From DATEDA01 sp963827595 (GTDB taxonomy: Bacteria; Pseudomonadota; Gammaproteobacteria; Burkholderiales; SG8-39), in contig CAWHBT010000004.1 in the NCBI GenBank assembly GCA_963827595.1, positions 124,001 through 188,000 on the forward strand: 64,000 bases of DNA, written 5' to 3'. The number at the start of each line of letters is the position of its first letter. The first letter of the stretch is position 1. Positions 27,503-36,388 of this stretch are shown here, piece after piece. Position numbers and translations under genes: made by a program. Under the pieces are notes generated by a model. It was not told where the DNA came from. It saw nothing but the letters and a program-made list of their open reading frames with translations, and searched no databases.

Positions 27503-30025
27503 CTAGAGCGTCCGCGCCACTTCCTGGACCTCGTAGGCCTCGAGCTGATCGCCGACCTTGATGTCGTTGTAGCTCCGGATCGAGAGGCCGCACTCGAAGC
27601 CCGACTTGACCTCGCGCACGTCGTCCTTGAACCGCTTTAGCGACTCGAGCTCGCCGTCGTGAATGACGACGTTGTCGCGCAGCACCCGCACGCGCGCGCT
27701 GCGGCGGATGAGCCCCTCGGTAACGTAGCACCCGGCGACCGTCCCGACCTTCGAGATCCGGAACACCTGCCGCACCTCCACCAGGCCGAGCACCGCCTCC
27801 TTCTTCTCCGGCGCGAGCATCCCCGACAGCGCGGCCTTCACCTCGTCCACCGCCTCGTAGATGATGTCGTAGTAGCGGATGTCCACGCCCGAGGTTTCCG
27901 CGAGCTTGCGGGCGGTCGCGTCGGCGCGGGTGTTGAAGCCGATGATCACCGCTTTCGACGCGAGCGCGAGGTTCACGTCGGACTCGGTGATCGCGCCGAC
28001 GCCGGCGTGCACGATATTGATCCGCACCTCGTCGGTCGACAGGCGCGGCAGCGCGTGCGCGAGCGCCTCCTGCGAGCCCTGGACGTCGGCCTTGATGACC
28101 AGCGCGAGCACCTTGACCTCGGCGTCCTTGAGGCTCTCGAACATGTCCTCGAGCTTCGCCGCCTGCCGCTTGGCGAGCTTCACGTCGCGGAACTTGCCCT
28201 GGCGGAACAGCGCGATCTCGCGCGCCTTGCGCTCGTCGCCGAGCGCCATCATCTCGTCGCCCGCGTTCGGCACCTCCGACAGCCCCTGGATCTCGACCGG
28301 GATCGACGGCCCCGCCTCCTGGACCGGCCGGCCGGCCTCGTCCAGCATTGCGCGCACGCGCCCGAACACTGCGCCGGCGAGGATGACGTCGCCGCGCTTC
28401 AGCGTGCCGGCCTGGACGAGCACCGTGGCGACCGGGCCGCGACCCCGGTCCAGGCGCGCCTCGATCACGGTGCCTTTGGCGAGCGCGTTCAGCGGCGCCT
28501 TGAGCTCGAGCACCTCGGCCTGCAACAGGACCTGCTCGAGGAGGTCGTCGATACCCTGGCCGGTCTTCGCGGACACCGGCACGAACGGCGAGTCGCCGCC
28601 GTACTCCTCGGGCACCACGCTCTGCGCGACCAGCTCCTGCTTGACCCGCTCGGGGTTGGCGTCGTTCTTGTCGATCTTGTTCAGCGCCACGACCAGCGGC
28701 ACGTTCGCCGCCTTGGCATGCGAGATCGCCTCGATCGTCTGCGGCATCACGCCGTCGTCCGCCGCCACCACCAGGACCACGAGGTCGGTGACCTTGGCGC
28801 CGCGGGCCCGCATCGACGTGAACGCCTCGTGGCCCGGCGTATCGAGGAACGTGACCACCCCGCGCGGCGTCGTCACGTGGTACGCGCCGATGTGCTGGGT
28901 GATGCCGCCCGCCTCGCCCGCGGCGACCTTGGTCCGGCGGATGTAGTCGAGCAGCGACGTCTTGCCGTGATCGACGTGGCCCATGACCGTCACGACCGGC
29001 GGCCGCGGCGCGAGCTCGCCCTCGGTCTCGGCCTGCTGCACCTCCTCGTCGAGGTACGCCTCGGGGTCGGAGAGCTTCGCGGCGATCGCGGTGTGGCCCA
29101 TTTCCTGGACCACGATCATCGCCGTCTCCTGGTCGAGCACCTGATTGATCGTCACCATCTGGCCGAGCTTCATCAGCACCTTGATGACCTCGGCGGCCTT
29201 CACCGACATCTTGTGGGCGAGGTCGGCGACGGTGATCGTTTCCGGAACGTGCACCTCGCGGACCAGCGGCTCGGCCGGGGCAGTGAAGGTCTTGGCAGCC
29301 CCGTCGTCCGCGTGCCGGTGGCGGCCGCCCTTCGGGTGATGCCAGCCGGCGCCGCCGGTCGCGTCGCCGCGCGTCTTGATCGTGCGCTTCTTGGCGCCGT
29401 CATCCTTCCAGACGGTGACCTGCTTCTCGGGCTTCTTGGCCTTCTTCTGGACCGCTTCGGCGGTCTTGGGCTTGTGCAGGGTGGTGGCGGGAGCCCCGGG
29501 CGCGGCGGCCTGCGCCGCGGCCGCGGCGCGCGCCTGCTCCTCGGCCTCGCGCTGCTCGGCGAGCCGTCGCTCGCGCTCCTGCTTTTCGGCGAGCTCGGCG
29601 GCCTGCCGCGCCGCGAGCTCCGCGTCGCGCCGGGTCTCCTGGTCGCGGAGCTCCGCTTCGCGCGCGTCGACTGCGGGCGCCGGCGTCGGGACGGTCTCGG
29701 CCGGCGGCGGCGCCGCCGCCTCGCCGGCCTCGCGCTTCACGAACACACGCTTCTTGCGGACCTCGACCTGGATGGTGCGGGACTTGCCCGAAGAGTCGGC
29801 TTTCTTGATCTCGCTCGTCTGCTTGCGGGTGAGCGTGATCTTCGTCTTCGCCTCGGCCGCGCCATGCGCCTTGCGCAGGTACTCGAGGAGCCGGGTCTTG
29901 TCCTGCTCGGTGAGTGTGTCCTCGGCCACGGTCTTGTTGACCCCGGCCGCACGCAGCTGCTCGAGCAGCTGCTTCGGCGGCATTTTCAGCTCGCCGGCGA
30001 ACTGCGTAACGCTCATCTGTGCCAT
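27503..30025 (-). CDS. infB: translation initiation factor IF-2
   Basis: GTPase that brings initiator tRNA to the 30S subunit. 840 residues. N-terminal IF2 domain (SVTQFAGELKMPPKQLLEQL), a long charged Ala/Glu/Arg-rich linker (about residues 100-250), the second IF2_N domain, then the G domain with GHVDHGKT (from about residue 349), DTPGHEAF and NKIDK, followed by the beta-barrel and C-terminal tRNA-binding domains (GCYVTEGLIRRSARVRVLRD). Ten bases separate it from nusA. Confidence 0.98.
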   Translation of the reverse strand: MAQMSVTQFAGELKMPPKQLLEQLRAAGVNKTVAEDTLTEQDKTRLLEYLRKAHGAAEAKTKITLTRKQTSEIKKADSSGKSRTIQVEVRKKRVFVKREAGEAAAPPPAETVPTPAPAVDAREAELRDQETRRDAELAARQAAELAEKQERERRLAEQREAEEQARAAAAAQAAAPGAPATTLHKPKTAEAVQKKAKKPEKQVTVWKDDGAKKRTIKTRGDATGGAGWHHPKGGRHRHADDGAAKTFTAPAEPLVREVHVPETITVADLAHKMSVKAAEVIKVLMKLGQMVTINQVLDQETAMIVVQEMGHTAIAAKLSDPEAYLDEEVQQAETEGELAPRPPVVTVMGHVDHGKTSLLDYIRRTKVAAGEAGGITQHIGAYHVTTPRGVVTFLDTPGHEAFTSMRARGAKVTDLVVLVVAADDGVMPQTIEAISHAKAANVPLVVALNKIDKNDANPERVKQELVAQSVVPEEYGGDSPFVPVSAKTGQGIDDLLEQVLLQAEVLELKAPLNALAKGTVIEARLDRGRGPVATVLVQAGTLKRGDVILAGAVFGRVRAMLDEAGRPVQEAGPSIPVEIQGLSEVPNAGDEMMALGDERKAREIALFRQGKFRDVKLAKRQAAKLEDMFESLKDAEVKVLALVIKADVQGSQEALAHALPRLSTDEVRINIVHAGVGAITESDVNLALASKAVIIGFNTRADATARKLAETSGVDIRYYDIIYEAVDEVKAALSGMLAPEKKEAVLGLVEVRQVFRISKVGTVAGCYVTEGLIRRSARVRVLRDNVVIHDGELESLKRFKDDVREVKSGFECGLSIRSYNDIKVGDQLEAYEVQEVARTL

Positions 30026-30035
30026 ACGCCCGACC

Positions 30036-31514
30036 TCACTCTGCCGCGAACCAGTGCTCGCGGGCCTTCATGATCAGCGTCCGTGCGCGCTCGGCCTCGA
30101 TCCCGCTGATCTCGAGCAGATCGTCGACCGCGAGGTCGGCGAGATCGTCGCGGGTCTTGACCCCCGCCTGCGCGAGCTTCGCCGCGAGGTCGGCGTCCAT
30201 GCCCTCGAGATCGAGCAGGTCCTTCTGCACGCCCTCGACCCGCTCCTCGTTCCGGATCTGCTCCACCAGCAGCGCGTCCTTTGCCCGGCTGCGCAGCTCG
30301 TTCACCGTCGCCTCGTCCAACCCCTCGATCTCGAGCATCTCGTTGATCGGCACGTAAGCAACCTCCTCGAGGGTCGAGAATCCCTCCTGGATCAGGAGAT
30401 CGGCGAGGTCCGCGTCGACGTCGAGCTTCTCCGTGAACAGGCTCCGCACCCCGGCCGCCTCCTCCTCGTTCTTCCGCTGCGACTCCTCCTCGGTCATGAG
30501 GTTGATCTGCCAGCCGGTCAGCTCGGAGGCGAGCCGAACGTTCTGCCCGCTGCGGCCGATGGCGATCGCGAGGTTCTCCTCGTTGACCACCACGTCCATC
30601 GCGTGCTTTTCCTCGTCGACGATGATCGACGCGACGTCGGCCGGCGCCAACGCCCCGATCACGAACTTCGCTGGGTCCTCCGACCACAGCACGATGTCGA
30701 CGCGCTCGCCCGCGAGCTCCTGAGTCACCGCCTGCACCCGCGAGCCGCGCATCCCGACGCAGGTGCCGATCGGATCGATGCGCCGGTCGTTGGAGTGCAC
30801 CGCGATCTTGGCGCGGACGCCCGGGTCGCGCGCCGCCGACCGGATCTCGAGCAGCCCTTCCTCGATCTCCGGCACCTCCAGGCGGAACAGCTCGATGATG
30901 AAGTCCGGCGCGGTGCGCGACAGCACGAGCTGCGGGCCGCGCAGGCTGCGATCGATGCGCAGCAGGAAGGCGCGCACGCGATCGCCGACGCGCAGGTTCT
31001 CCTTCGGGATCATCTGGTCCCGCAGCAGCACCGCCTCGACCCGGCCCGACTCGATGATCGCGTTGCCGCGTTCCATGCGCTTGATCGTCCCGGTCACGAG
31101 CTTCTCGCCGCGCCCGAGGAAATCCTGCAGGATCTGCTCGCGCTCGGCGTCGCGGATCTTCTGCAGGATGACCTGCTTCGCGGTCTGGGCGCCGATCCGG
31201 CCGAACTCGATCGCCTCGAGCGGCTCCTCGATGTAGTCCTCGACCTGGACGTCGCCGTACTGCGCCTTCGCCTCCGACAGCGGGATCTGCTGGGCCGGGA
31301 TCTCCACCGCGTCGTCGGGCACGACCTGCCAGCGCCGGAACGACTCGTACTCGCCGGTGGTACGGTCGATCGCGACCCGCACGTCGACATCCTCGGTGAA
31401 ACGCTTCTTGGTCGCCGACCCGATCGCCTGCTCGAGCGCGCCGAACACCACGTCCTTGTTGACGTTCTTCTCGCGCGCCAGGGCATCGACCAGGAGCAGC
31501 AGTTCCCTGCTCAT
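30036..31514 (-). CDS. nusA: transcription termination/antitermination protein NusA
   Basis: RNA polymerase-associated factor that promotes pausing, hairpin-dependent termination and antitermination. 492 residues from ATG 31514 (MSRELLLLVDALAREKNVNK), with GGAGAG upstream. Domains in order: N-terminal polymerase-binding domain, S1 (GEKLVTGTIKRMERGNAIIE), two KH domains (RIDPIGTCVGMRGSRVQAV; NLAIAIGRSGQNVRLASELTG) and two acidic C-terminal repeats with helix-hairpin-helix (IEGLDEATVNELRSRAKDAL; LEGMDADLAAKLAQAGVKT). The start overlaps the rimP stop (ATGA). Confidence 0.98.
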   Translation of the reverse strand: MSRELLLLVDALAREKNVNKDVVFGALEQAIGSATKKRFTEDVDVRVAIDRTTGEYESFRRWQVVPDDAVEIPAQQIPLSEAKAQYGDVQVEDYIEEPLEAIEFGRIGAQTAKQVILQKIRDAEREQILQDFLGRGEKLVTGTIKRMERGNAIIESGRVEAVLLRDQMIPKENLRVGDRVRAFLLRIDRSLRGPQLVLSRTAPDFIIELFRLEVPEIEEGLLEIRSAARDPGVRAKIAVHSNDRRIDPIGTCVGMRGSRVQAVTQELAGERVDIVLWSEDPAKFVIGALAPADVASIIVDEEKHAMDVVVNEENLAIAIGRSGQNVRLASELTGWQINLMTEEESQRKNEEEAAGVRSLFTEKLDVDADLADLLIQEGFSTLEEVAYVPINEMLEIEGLDEATVNELRSRAKDALLVEQIRNEERVEGVQKDLLDLEGMDADLAAKLAQAGVKTRDDLADLAVDDLLEISGIEAERARTLIMKAREHWFAAE

Positions 31515-31981
31515 CGCCGTTCTCTCCAAAGCTTCGGCACCAGGCGGGCCTTGTCCAGGTTGACGAACGCGAACGACATCACCGTGCCCTCGACTTCGAG
31601 GTCGATGTCCGCGGCGCTCGCACCCCGCACCACCCCGACGAACCGGCGCCGCCCGTTCAGCGGCACGCGCAGCCGCACCTCGGCCCGCTCCCCGGCGAAG
31701 CGCTGGAAGTCCGCCGGCTTCTTGAGCACCCGGTCGAGCCCCGGCGAGGAGACCTCGAGCCGGTCGTACCCGATGCCCTCGACCTCCAGGACCCGCTGCA
31801 GCTGCCGGGTCACGCGCTGGCAGTCGTCGTGCATGATGTTCGGCCGCGCCCCGCCCTCGCCCGCGTCGGGGCGCTCGATGAAGACGCGCACCAGCCGCCC
31901 GCCGTGGGCGAGCTCGTGGTGGACGAGCTCGTAGCCGAGGCTGGCTGCCGTCGATTCAAGCACTTGGTGAATGTCCCTCAC
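31511..31981 (-). CDS. rimP: ribosome maturation factor RimP
   Basis: Needed for 30S subunit assembly; almost always the gene before nusA. The GTG at 31981 gives 156 residues whose N-terminus (RDIHQVLESTAASLGYELV) lines up with other RimP proteins. A TTG at 31999 would start inside the T-run of the upstream hairpin and is less likely. Other family features: IERPDAG, DDCQRVTRQLQRVLEVEG, and the signature YDRLEVSSPGLDRVLKKP. Four-base overlap with nusA. Confidence 0.9.
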   Translation of the reverse strand: MRDIHQVLESTAASLGYELVHHELAHGGRLVRVFIERPDAGEGGARPNIMHDDCQRVTRQLQRVLEVEGIGYDRLEVSSPGLDRVLKKPADFQRFAGERAEVRLRVPLNGRRRFVGVVRGASAADIDLEVEGTVMSFAFVNLDKARLVPKLWRERR

Positions 31982-31997
31982 TTCGCGCGGCACAAAC

Positions 31998-32019
31998 AAA
32001 AAATGGGCTCGTGGCCCAT
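31998..32019 (-). terminator. terminator-like hairpin in the rimP-nusA-infB leader (possible attenuator)
   Basis: On the minus strand ATGGGC and GCCCAT form a stem with a five-base loop, followed by T(6)G. It starts about 14 bases after the candidate transcription start and ends 17 bases before the rimP GTG. Because the promoter lies upstream of it, transcripts of the operon must read through, so it can act as an attenuator. It could also simply end transcription coming from rluB. Confidence 0.6.
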
Positions 32020-32039
32020 CCCTTCAAAAAGCGGCGGGA

Positions 32040-32068
32040 AGTGTAGCAAAGAAGGCCCTCCCGGACAA
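32040..32068 (-). promoter_or_regulatory. candidate promoter of the rimP-nusA-infB operon
   Basis: Minus strand: TTGTCC (32068-32063), 17-base spacer, TACACT (32045-32040). It lies between the rluB stop (32097) and rimP, in the only clearly non-coding stretch, with a predicted start near 32033. Confidence 0.5.
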
Positions 32069-32096
32069 CGGGATACGCGTGCGTGCGCGCCCGTCC

Positions 32097-33134
32097 TTAG
32101 CCGCTTTCGCGGACCCTCCGGCGGGGGCCGGGGGAGCGCGGCGCGCCCCAGCGCGGGCGCGCCGGCGGACCCTCCGGGCTGCGCTTCCGGGCCGGTGGAG
32201 GCCCGGGCCGAAGCCGCTGCTCCGGGCCGCCGCCGCTGAGGCGGGCGACGAGCGCAGTGACCTCCGCCGGTCGCAGCTCGCGGAACCACCCGCGCTTGAG
32301 GCCTGGCGGCAGAACGAGCGGACCGAACCGGACCCGGATGAGACGACTCACCCGGTGATTCACCGCCTCGAGCATCCGCCGCACCTCCCGATTCCGGCCT
32401 TCCTTGAGGACGACGCGGTACCAGTGGTTGCGGCCCTCCCCGCCTTCGTCCGTGAGCGTCTCGAATCGCGCCGGTCCGTCCTCGAGCAGCACGCCTTGGG
32501 TCAGCGCACGCAGCGCCTCCGGACCCAGCGTCCCGTCGACGCGCACGGCGTACTCCCGCTCCAGACCGGACCGCGGGTGCATCAGTTGCGCCGCAAGCTC
32601 GCCGGATGTGGTCAGGACCAGCAGGCCGCTCGAGGTGAGGTCCAGCCGGCCCACCGCAACCCAGCGTCCGCCCTTCACCCGCGGCAGGCGGTCGAAGACG
32701 GTGGCACGTCCCTCGGGGTCGGCCGCGGAGACGATCTCGCCGGACGGCTTGTGATAGAGGAGCACCCGCGGCGCCGCGTCCTGCGCCCCCGCTCCGACCG
32801 GCCGGTCATCGACGCGAAGGCGGTCGACGGCCGACACGCGCTGACCGAGGTGCGCGCGCGCGCCGTTCACGGTCACCCGCCCGGCGGTGATCCACGCCTC
32901 CATCTCCCGGCGCGAGCCGAGGCCGGCGCGAGCGAGCACCTTCTGCAGCTTTTCGTCCGCGTCCGCGGGCGCGCGGACGGACCGCCGGCCGGGCCCCCGG
33001 TCAGGCGGCGGAGGCGATGGGCGGAAGGTCGGCCGCGCCGTCCGCGGGGGTCGGCCCGGGGGCGGGTGCGGCGAGCTCGAGGCTCTTGGCGATCTCTTCA
33101 AGTGGCGGCAACTCCTGCAGCGAGCGCAAGCCAA
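32097..33134 (-). CDS. rluB: 23S rRNA pseudouridine(2605) synthase, RluB type
   Basis: RsuA-family pseudouridine synthase. From about residue 60 the protein is clear: S4-type RNA-binding domain (DEKLQKVLARAGLGSRREME, WITAGRVTVNGARAHLGQRV), then the synthase with catalytic Asp in VGRLDLTSSGLLVLTT and EGRNREVRRMLEAVNH. The first 55 residues and last 45 are Pro/Arg-rich. The region 33000-32950 has no start codon in any frame, so translation must begin inside scpB: TTG 33134 or TTG 33101, or unusually late at the GTG in QKVLARAG. The N-terminus is therefore uncertain; the stop is firm. Confidence 0.85.
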   Translation of the reverse strand: MACARCRSCRHLKRSPRASSSPHPPPGRPPRTARPTFRPSPPPPDRGPGRRSVRAPADADEKLQKVLARAGLGSRREMEAWITAGRVTVNGARAHLGQRVSAVDRLRVDDRPVGAGAQDAAPRVLLYHKPSGEIVSAADPEGRATVFDRLPRVKGGRWVAVGRLDLTSSGLLVLTTSGELAAQLMHPRSGLEREYAVRVDGTLGPEALRALTQGVLLEDGPARFETLTDEGGEGRNHWYRVVLKEGRNREVRRMLEAVNHRVSRLIRVRFGPLVLPPGLKRGWFRELRPAEVTALVARLSGGGPEQRLRPGPPPARKRSPEGPPARPRWGAPRSPGPRRRVRESG

Positions 33135-33630
33135 GGTCGTCGAGGAACGCCTTGGTCGTGGCGTACAGGGCCGGCCGCCCGGGTGCTTCGCGATGACCGA
33201 CCACGTCGATCCAGCCCCTGGCCTCGAGCGCGCGGATCGCGTTCGCCGACACGGTCACGCCCCGGACGTCTTCGATGTCGCCGCGTGTCACGGGCTGGCG
33301 ATAGGCGATGATGGCGAGCGTCTCCAGCACTGCCCGCGAGTAGCGCGGGGCCCGGTCCGGGTCGATGCGATCGAGATAGTGCTGGAACTCGGGCCGGGTC
33401 TGGAACCGCCAGCCGCTCGCGAGGTGCACGAGCTCGACGCCCTTGCCGGCCCATTCCTCCCGCAGCTCGTCGAGGAGGCGCCGGAGCGTGTCGGCGCCGA
33501 GCGCCTCGTCGAAGAGCTTCCGGAGATCGGCGATGGCGAGCGGTTCCTGGCTCGACAGCAGCGCCGTTTCGAGCACCGTCTTCGCTTCGGCGAGGCTCGG
33601 CATGGCGGGCTCGGCGTTCGGGTGGTTCAT
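33001..33630 (-). CDS. scpB: SMC-Scp complex subunit ScpB
   Basis: Winged-helix partner that joins ScpA and SMC. 209 residues: VLETALLSSQEPLAIADLRKLF at the start of the first winged helix, VHLASGWRFQTRPEFQHYL, YSRAVLETLAIIAYRQPVTR and EDVRGVTVSANAIRALEARG, all strongly conserved in ScpB. It overlaps scpA by four bases upstream and is probably overlapped by rluB downstream. Confidence 0.96.
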   Translation of the reverse strand: MNHPNAEPAMPSLAEAKTVLETALLSSQEPLAIADLRKLFDEALGADTLRRLLDELREEWAGKGVELVHLASGWRFQTRPEFQHYLDRIDPDRAPRYSRAVLETLAIIAYRQPVTRGDIEDVRGVTVSANAIRALEARGWIDVVGHREAPGRPALYATTKAFLDDLGLRSLQELPPLEEIAKSLELAAPAPGPTPADGAADLPPIASAA

Positions 33631-34449
33631 CGGACTACCCTCGCGCTCTCCGCCCCGCTGGCGAGCCTGACGTAGATCGGCGCGTACGGCGCGGCCTGCG
33701 TCACCTCGATCAGCCCTTCCCGGGCCAGCTCGAGGAGCGCGAGGAAGCTGACGACGAGCGCCGCGACGCCGCGCCAGGGCTCGAAGAGCTGGGTGAACTC
33801 GTGGAACGCGCCGCCGCCAAGCTGGCGCAGAATCAGCGTCATGTGCTCGCGGACCGAGAGCTCCTCGCGCGCGACCCGATGATGCTGACGCAGCCGCGCG
33901 CGGGCGAGCAGGCTTCGCCAGGCGGCTTCGAGGTCACCGGCGCTCACGCCTGGCAGCCGCTCGACGAGCGAGCGCTCCACCCACACCTCGACCGCCGCGA
34001 AGTCGCGGCCACGCTGGGGCAGCCGGTCGAGGCCCTGCGCGGCGAGCTTCATCCGCTCGTATTCGAACAGGCGACGGACGAGCTCGGCGCGCGGGATCGA
34101 GCTCGTCCGCATCGGCGCCCCGGGGCCGCGGCAGCAGCATGCGCGACTTGATCTCCATCAGCATCGCCGCCATCACCAGGTACTCGGCGGCGAGCTCGAG
34201 GTTGCGGTGGCGCATGGCCTCGACGTACTCGAGGTACTGCTCGGTGAGCCGCGCCATCGGGATGTCGAGGACGTCGATGTCGGCCTTGCGGATGAGATAG
34301 AGCAGCAGGTCGAGCGGCCCCTGGAAGGTCTCGAGGAAGACCTCGAGCGCCTCGGGCGGGATGTACAGGTCGGGCGGAAGCTCGTGTAGCGGCTCGCCGC
34401 GGACCCGGGCGACCGGCTGGGGCTGGCTGTGGACGAGCTCGAGCGTCAT
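33627..34449 (-). CDS. scpA: segregation and condensation protein A, interrupted by a one-base frameshift
   Basis: Kleisin that bridges SMC heads with ScpB. The N-terminal half (FQGPLDLLLYLIRKADIDVL, PMARLTEQYLEYVEAM, MAAMLMEIKSRMLLPRP) is read from ATG 34449; the rest (AELVRRLFEYERMKLAAQGL to FLALLELAREGLIEVTQ) is in a second frame ending at 33627. Removing one G in the CCCGCGCGCC tract near plus 34088-34095 gives the expected DPRAELVRR. The span is one base over a multiple of three, so I infer a sequence error. Four bases after trpS. Confidence 0.9.
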
Positions 34450-34453
34450 CGCG

Positions 34454-35656
34454 TCAGGTGTAGTTTAACCCCATTGCTTCCCGGGCCTCGCGCATCGTCT
34501 CGCGGGCGAGGTCGCGCGCCTTGTCGCAGCCGTCCGCGACGATGTTCCGGACGAGCGTCGGGTCATCGAGGTACTTCTGGGCGCGCTCGCGCATTGGCGC
34601 CAGCTCCGCGAGCACCTTGTCGATCACCGGCTGCTTGCACTCGAGGCAGCCGATCCCGGCGGTGCGGCAGCCCTGCTGCACCCACTCCTTGGTCTTGGCA
34701 TCGGAATAGACGAGGTGAAACTGCCAGACCGGGCACTTGTCGGGATCGCCGGGGTCGGAACGCTTCACCCGCGCCGGGTCGGTCGGCATCGTCCGGATCT
34801 TCTTGGTGACCGTCTCGGCGTCCTCACGGAGACCGATCGTGTTGCCGTACGACTTCGACATCTTCGCACCGTCCAACCCCGGCAGCCGTGATGCCTCCGT
34901 CAGCAGCACCTCCGGCTCGACGAGGATCATCCGGCCGCCGCCCTCCAGGTAGCCGAACAGCCGTTCGCGGTCGGCGAGCGAGAGGTTCTGCGCCTCGTCG
35001 AGCAGCGCTTTGGCCGACTCGAGCGCCTGTGCGTCGCCCTGCTGCTGGTACCGCGTGCGCAGCTCCCGGTACAGCTTCGCTTTCCGGCTGCCGAGCTTCT
35101 TGGCCGCGGCGAGCGCCTTGTCCTCGAACCCCGGCTCGCGGCCGTAGACGTGGTTGAATCGCCGCGCGATCTCGCGCATGAACTCGATGTGCGGCACCTG
35201 GTCCTCGCCGACCGGCACGTACTTGGCCCGGTAGATCAGGACGTCGGCGGCCTGGAGCAGCGGATAGCCGAGGAAGCCGTAGGTGGCGAGGTCGCGGTCG
35301 GCGAGCTTCTCCTGCTGATCCTTGTAGGTCGGCACGCGCTCCAGCCACCCGAGCGGGGTGATCATCGACAGCAGGGTGTGGAGCTCGGCGTGCTCGAGGA
35401 TCCGCGACTGGATGAACAGCGTCGCCTGGGCGGGGTCGACGCCGGCGGCGAGCCAGTCGATCACCATGTCCCAGACGCTCTGCTCGATGATCCCGGGCTC
35501 CTCGTAGTGGGTGGTGAGCGCGTGCCAGTCCGCGACGAAGAAGTAGCACGGATACTCGCTCTGCAGCCGCACCCAGTTCTTCAGCGCGCCGTGATAGTGG
35601 CCGAGATGCAGGCTGCCGGTCGGGCGCATGCCCGAGACGACGCGCTCGACGAACAT
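34454..35656 (-). CDS. trpS: tryptophanyl-tRNA synthetase, with iron-sulfur-type cysteine motif
   Basis: Class I aminoacyl-tRNA synthetase charging tRNA-Trp. 400 residues, about 65 longer than the short B. stearothermophilus-type enzyme. HIGH-type motif HLGH (17-20) and KMSKS in DGAKMSKSYGNTIG. In the C-terminal domain four cysteines (C308, C330, C337, C340) form C-x21-C-x6-C-x2-C, very close to the [4Fe-4S] motif C-x22-C-x6-C-x2-C of Thermotoga maritima TrpRS. The cluster is inference from spacing. It lies between an M50 peptidase gene and scpA with four-base gaps. Confidence 0.96.
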   Translation of the reverse strand: MFVERVVSGMRPTGSLHLGHYHGALKNWVRLQSEYPCYFFVADWHALTTHYEEPGIIEQSVWDMVIDWLAAGVDPAQATLFIQSRILEHAELHTLLSMITPLGWLERVPTYKDQQEKLADRDLATYGFLGYPLLQAADVLIYRAKYVPVGEDQVPHIEFMREIARRFNHVYGREPGFEDKALAAAKKLGSRKAKLYRELRTRYQQQGDAQALESAKALLDEAQNLSLADRERLFGYLEGGGRMILVEPEVLLTEASRLPGLDGAKMSKSYGNTIGLREDAETVTKKIRTMPTDPARVKRSDPGDPDKCPVWQFHLVYSDAKTKEWVQQGCRTAGIGCLECKQPVIDKVLAELAPMRERAQKYLDDPTLVRNIVADGCDKARDLARETMREAREAMGLNYT

Positions 35657-35660
35657 CGTG

Positions 35661-36335
35661 CTACATGACCCCGAGCTGGAACGCGCTCACGATCAGCTGT
35701 CGCGAGCCGATCACGATCGGTCCGAGGACGATCCACAGCACGTTGGTGAACATCAGCGTCAGCAGGATCGGGAATCCCCACGGCTCGAGCCGCGCGTACG
35801 AGTCCGAGATCCGGGCCGGGAGCAGACTCGCCACGATGCGCCCGCCGTCGAGCGGCAGGATCGGGATCAGGTTGAGGAGCATGAGCACGAGGTTCACCGT
35901 CACCCCGGCTTGGCTGATCAGGAACAGCGGCTCGGTGAAGTAGCCGTGCGGCATGACCAGCGCGAGCTTCGCCGCGAGCGCCCAGCCGAGCGCCATCGCG
36001 AGGTTCGCCGCGGGTCCGGCCGCGGCGACCCACATCATGTCGCGCCTGGGCTTGCGCAGGGCGTGGTAGTTGACCGGCACCGGCTTCGCCCAGCCGAACA
36101 GCATCCCCTGGCCGGCGCCCCAGGACGTGAGGAGCAGGATCGCGAGCGGCACGACGATGGTGCCGAGCGGGTCGATGTGACGCACCGGATTGAGGCTGAC
36201 GCGGCCGAGGACGTAGGCCGTCGTGTCGCCGAAGTGCCTGGCCACGTAGCCGTGGGCCGCCTCGTGGAGCGTGATGCCGAAGATCAGCGGCAGCGCGTAG
36301 ATCGAGATCGTTTGGACGAGCTGGGCAATATCCAT
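35661..36335 (-). CDS. site-2-protease-family (M50) membrane metallopeptidase
   Basis: 224 residues with about six hydrophobic segments. The zinc motif HEAAH (H24, E25, H28) lies at the end of the first membrane helix and the third-ligand motif NLIPILPLDGGRI in a later one, the classic S2P arrangement without PDZ or CBS domains. Its substrate is unknown. This short M50 type is usually found with trpS, scpA and scpB, and here it is four bases upstream of trpS, so it probably belongs to the same transcript. Confidence 0.9.
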   Translation of the reverse strand: MDIAQLVQTISIYALPLIFGITLHEAAHGYVARHFGDTTAYVLGRVSLNPVRHIDPLGTIVVPLAILLLTSWGAGQGMLFGWAKPVPVNYHALRKPRRDMMWVAAAGPAANLAMALGWALAAKLALVMPHGYFTEPLFLISQAGVTVNLVLMLLNLIPILPLDGGRIVASLLPARISDSYARLEPWGFPILLTLMFTNVLWIVLGPIVIGSRQLIVSAFQLGVM

Positions 36336-36388
36336 CGACGCGGAGTCCGGAGACGGCGAATTCTATCAGAGTCGATTTCCCGACCCGT

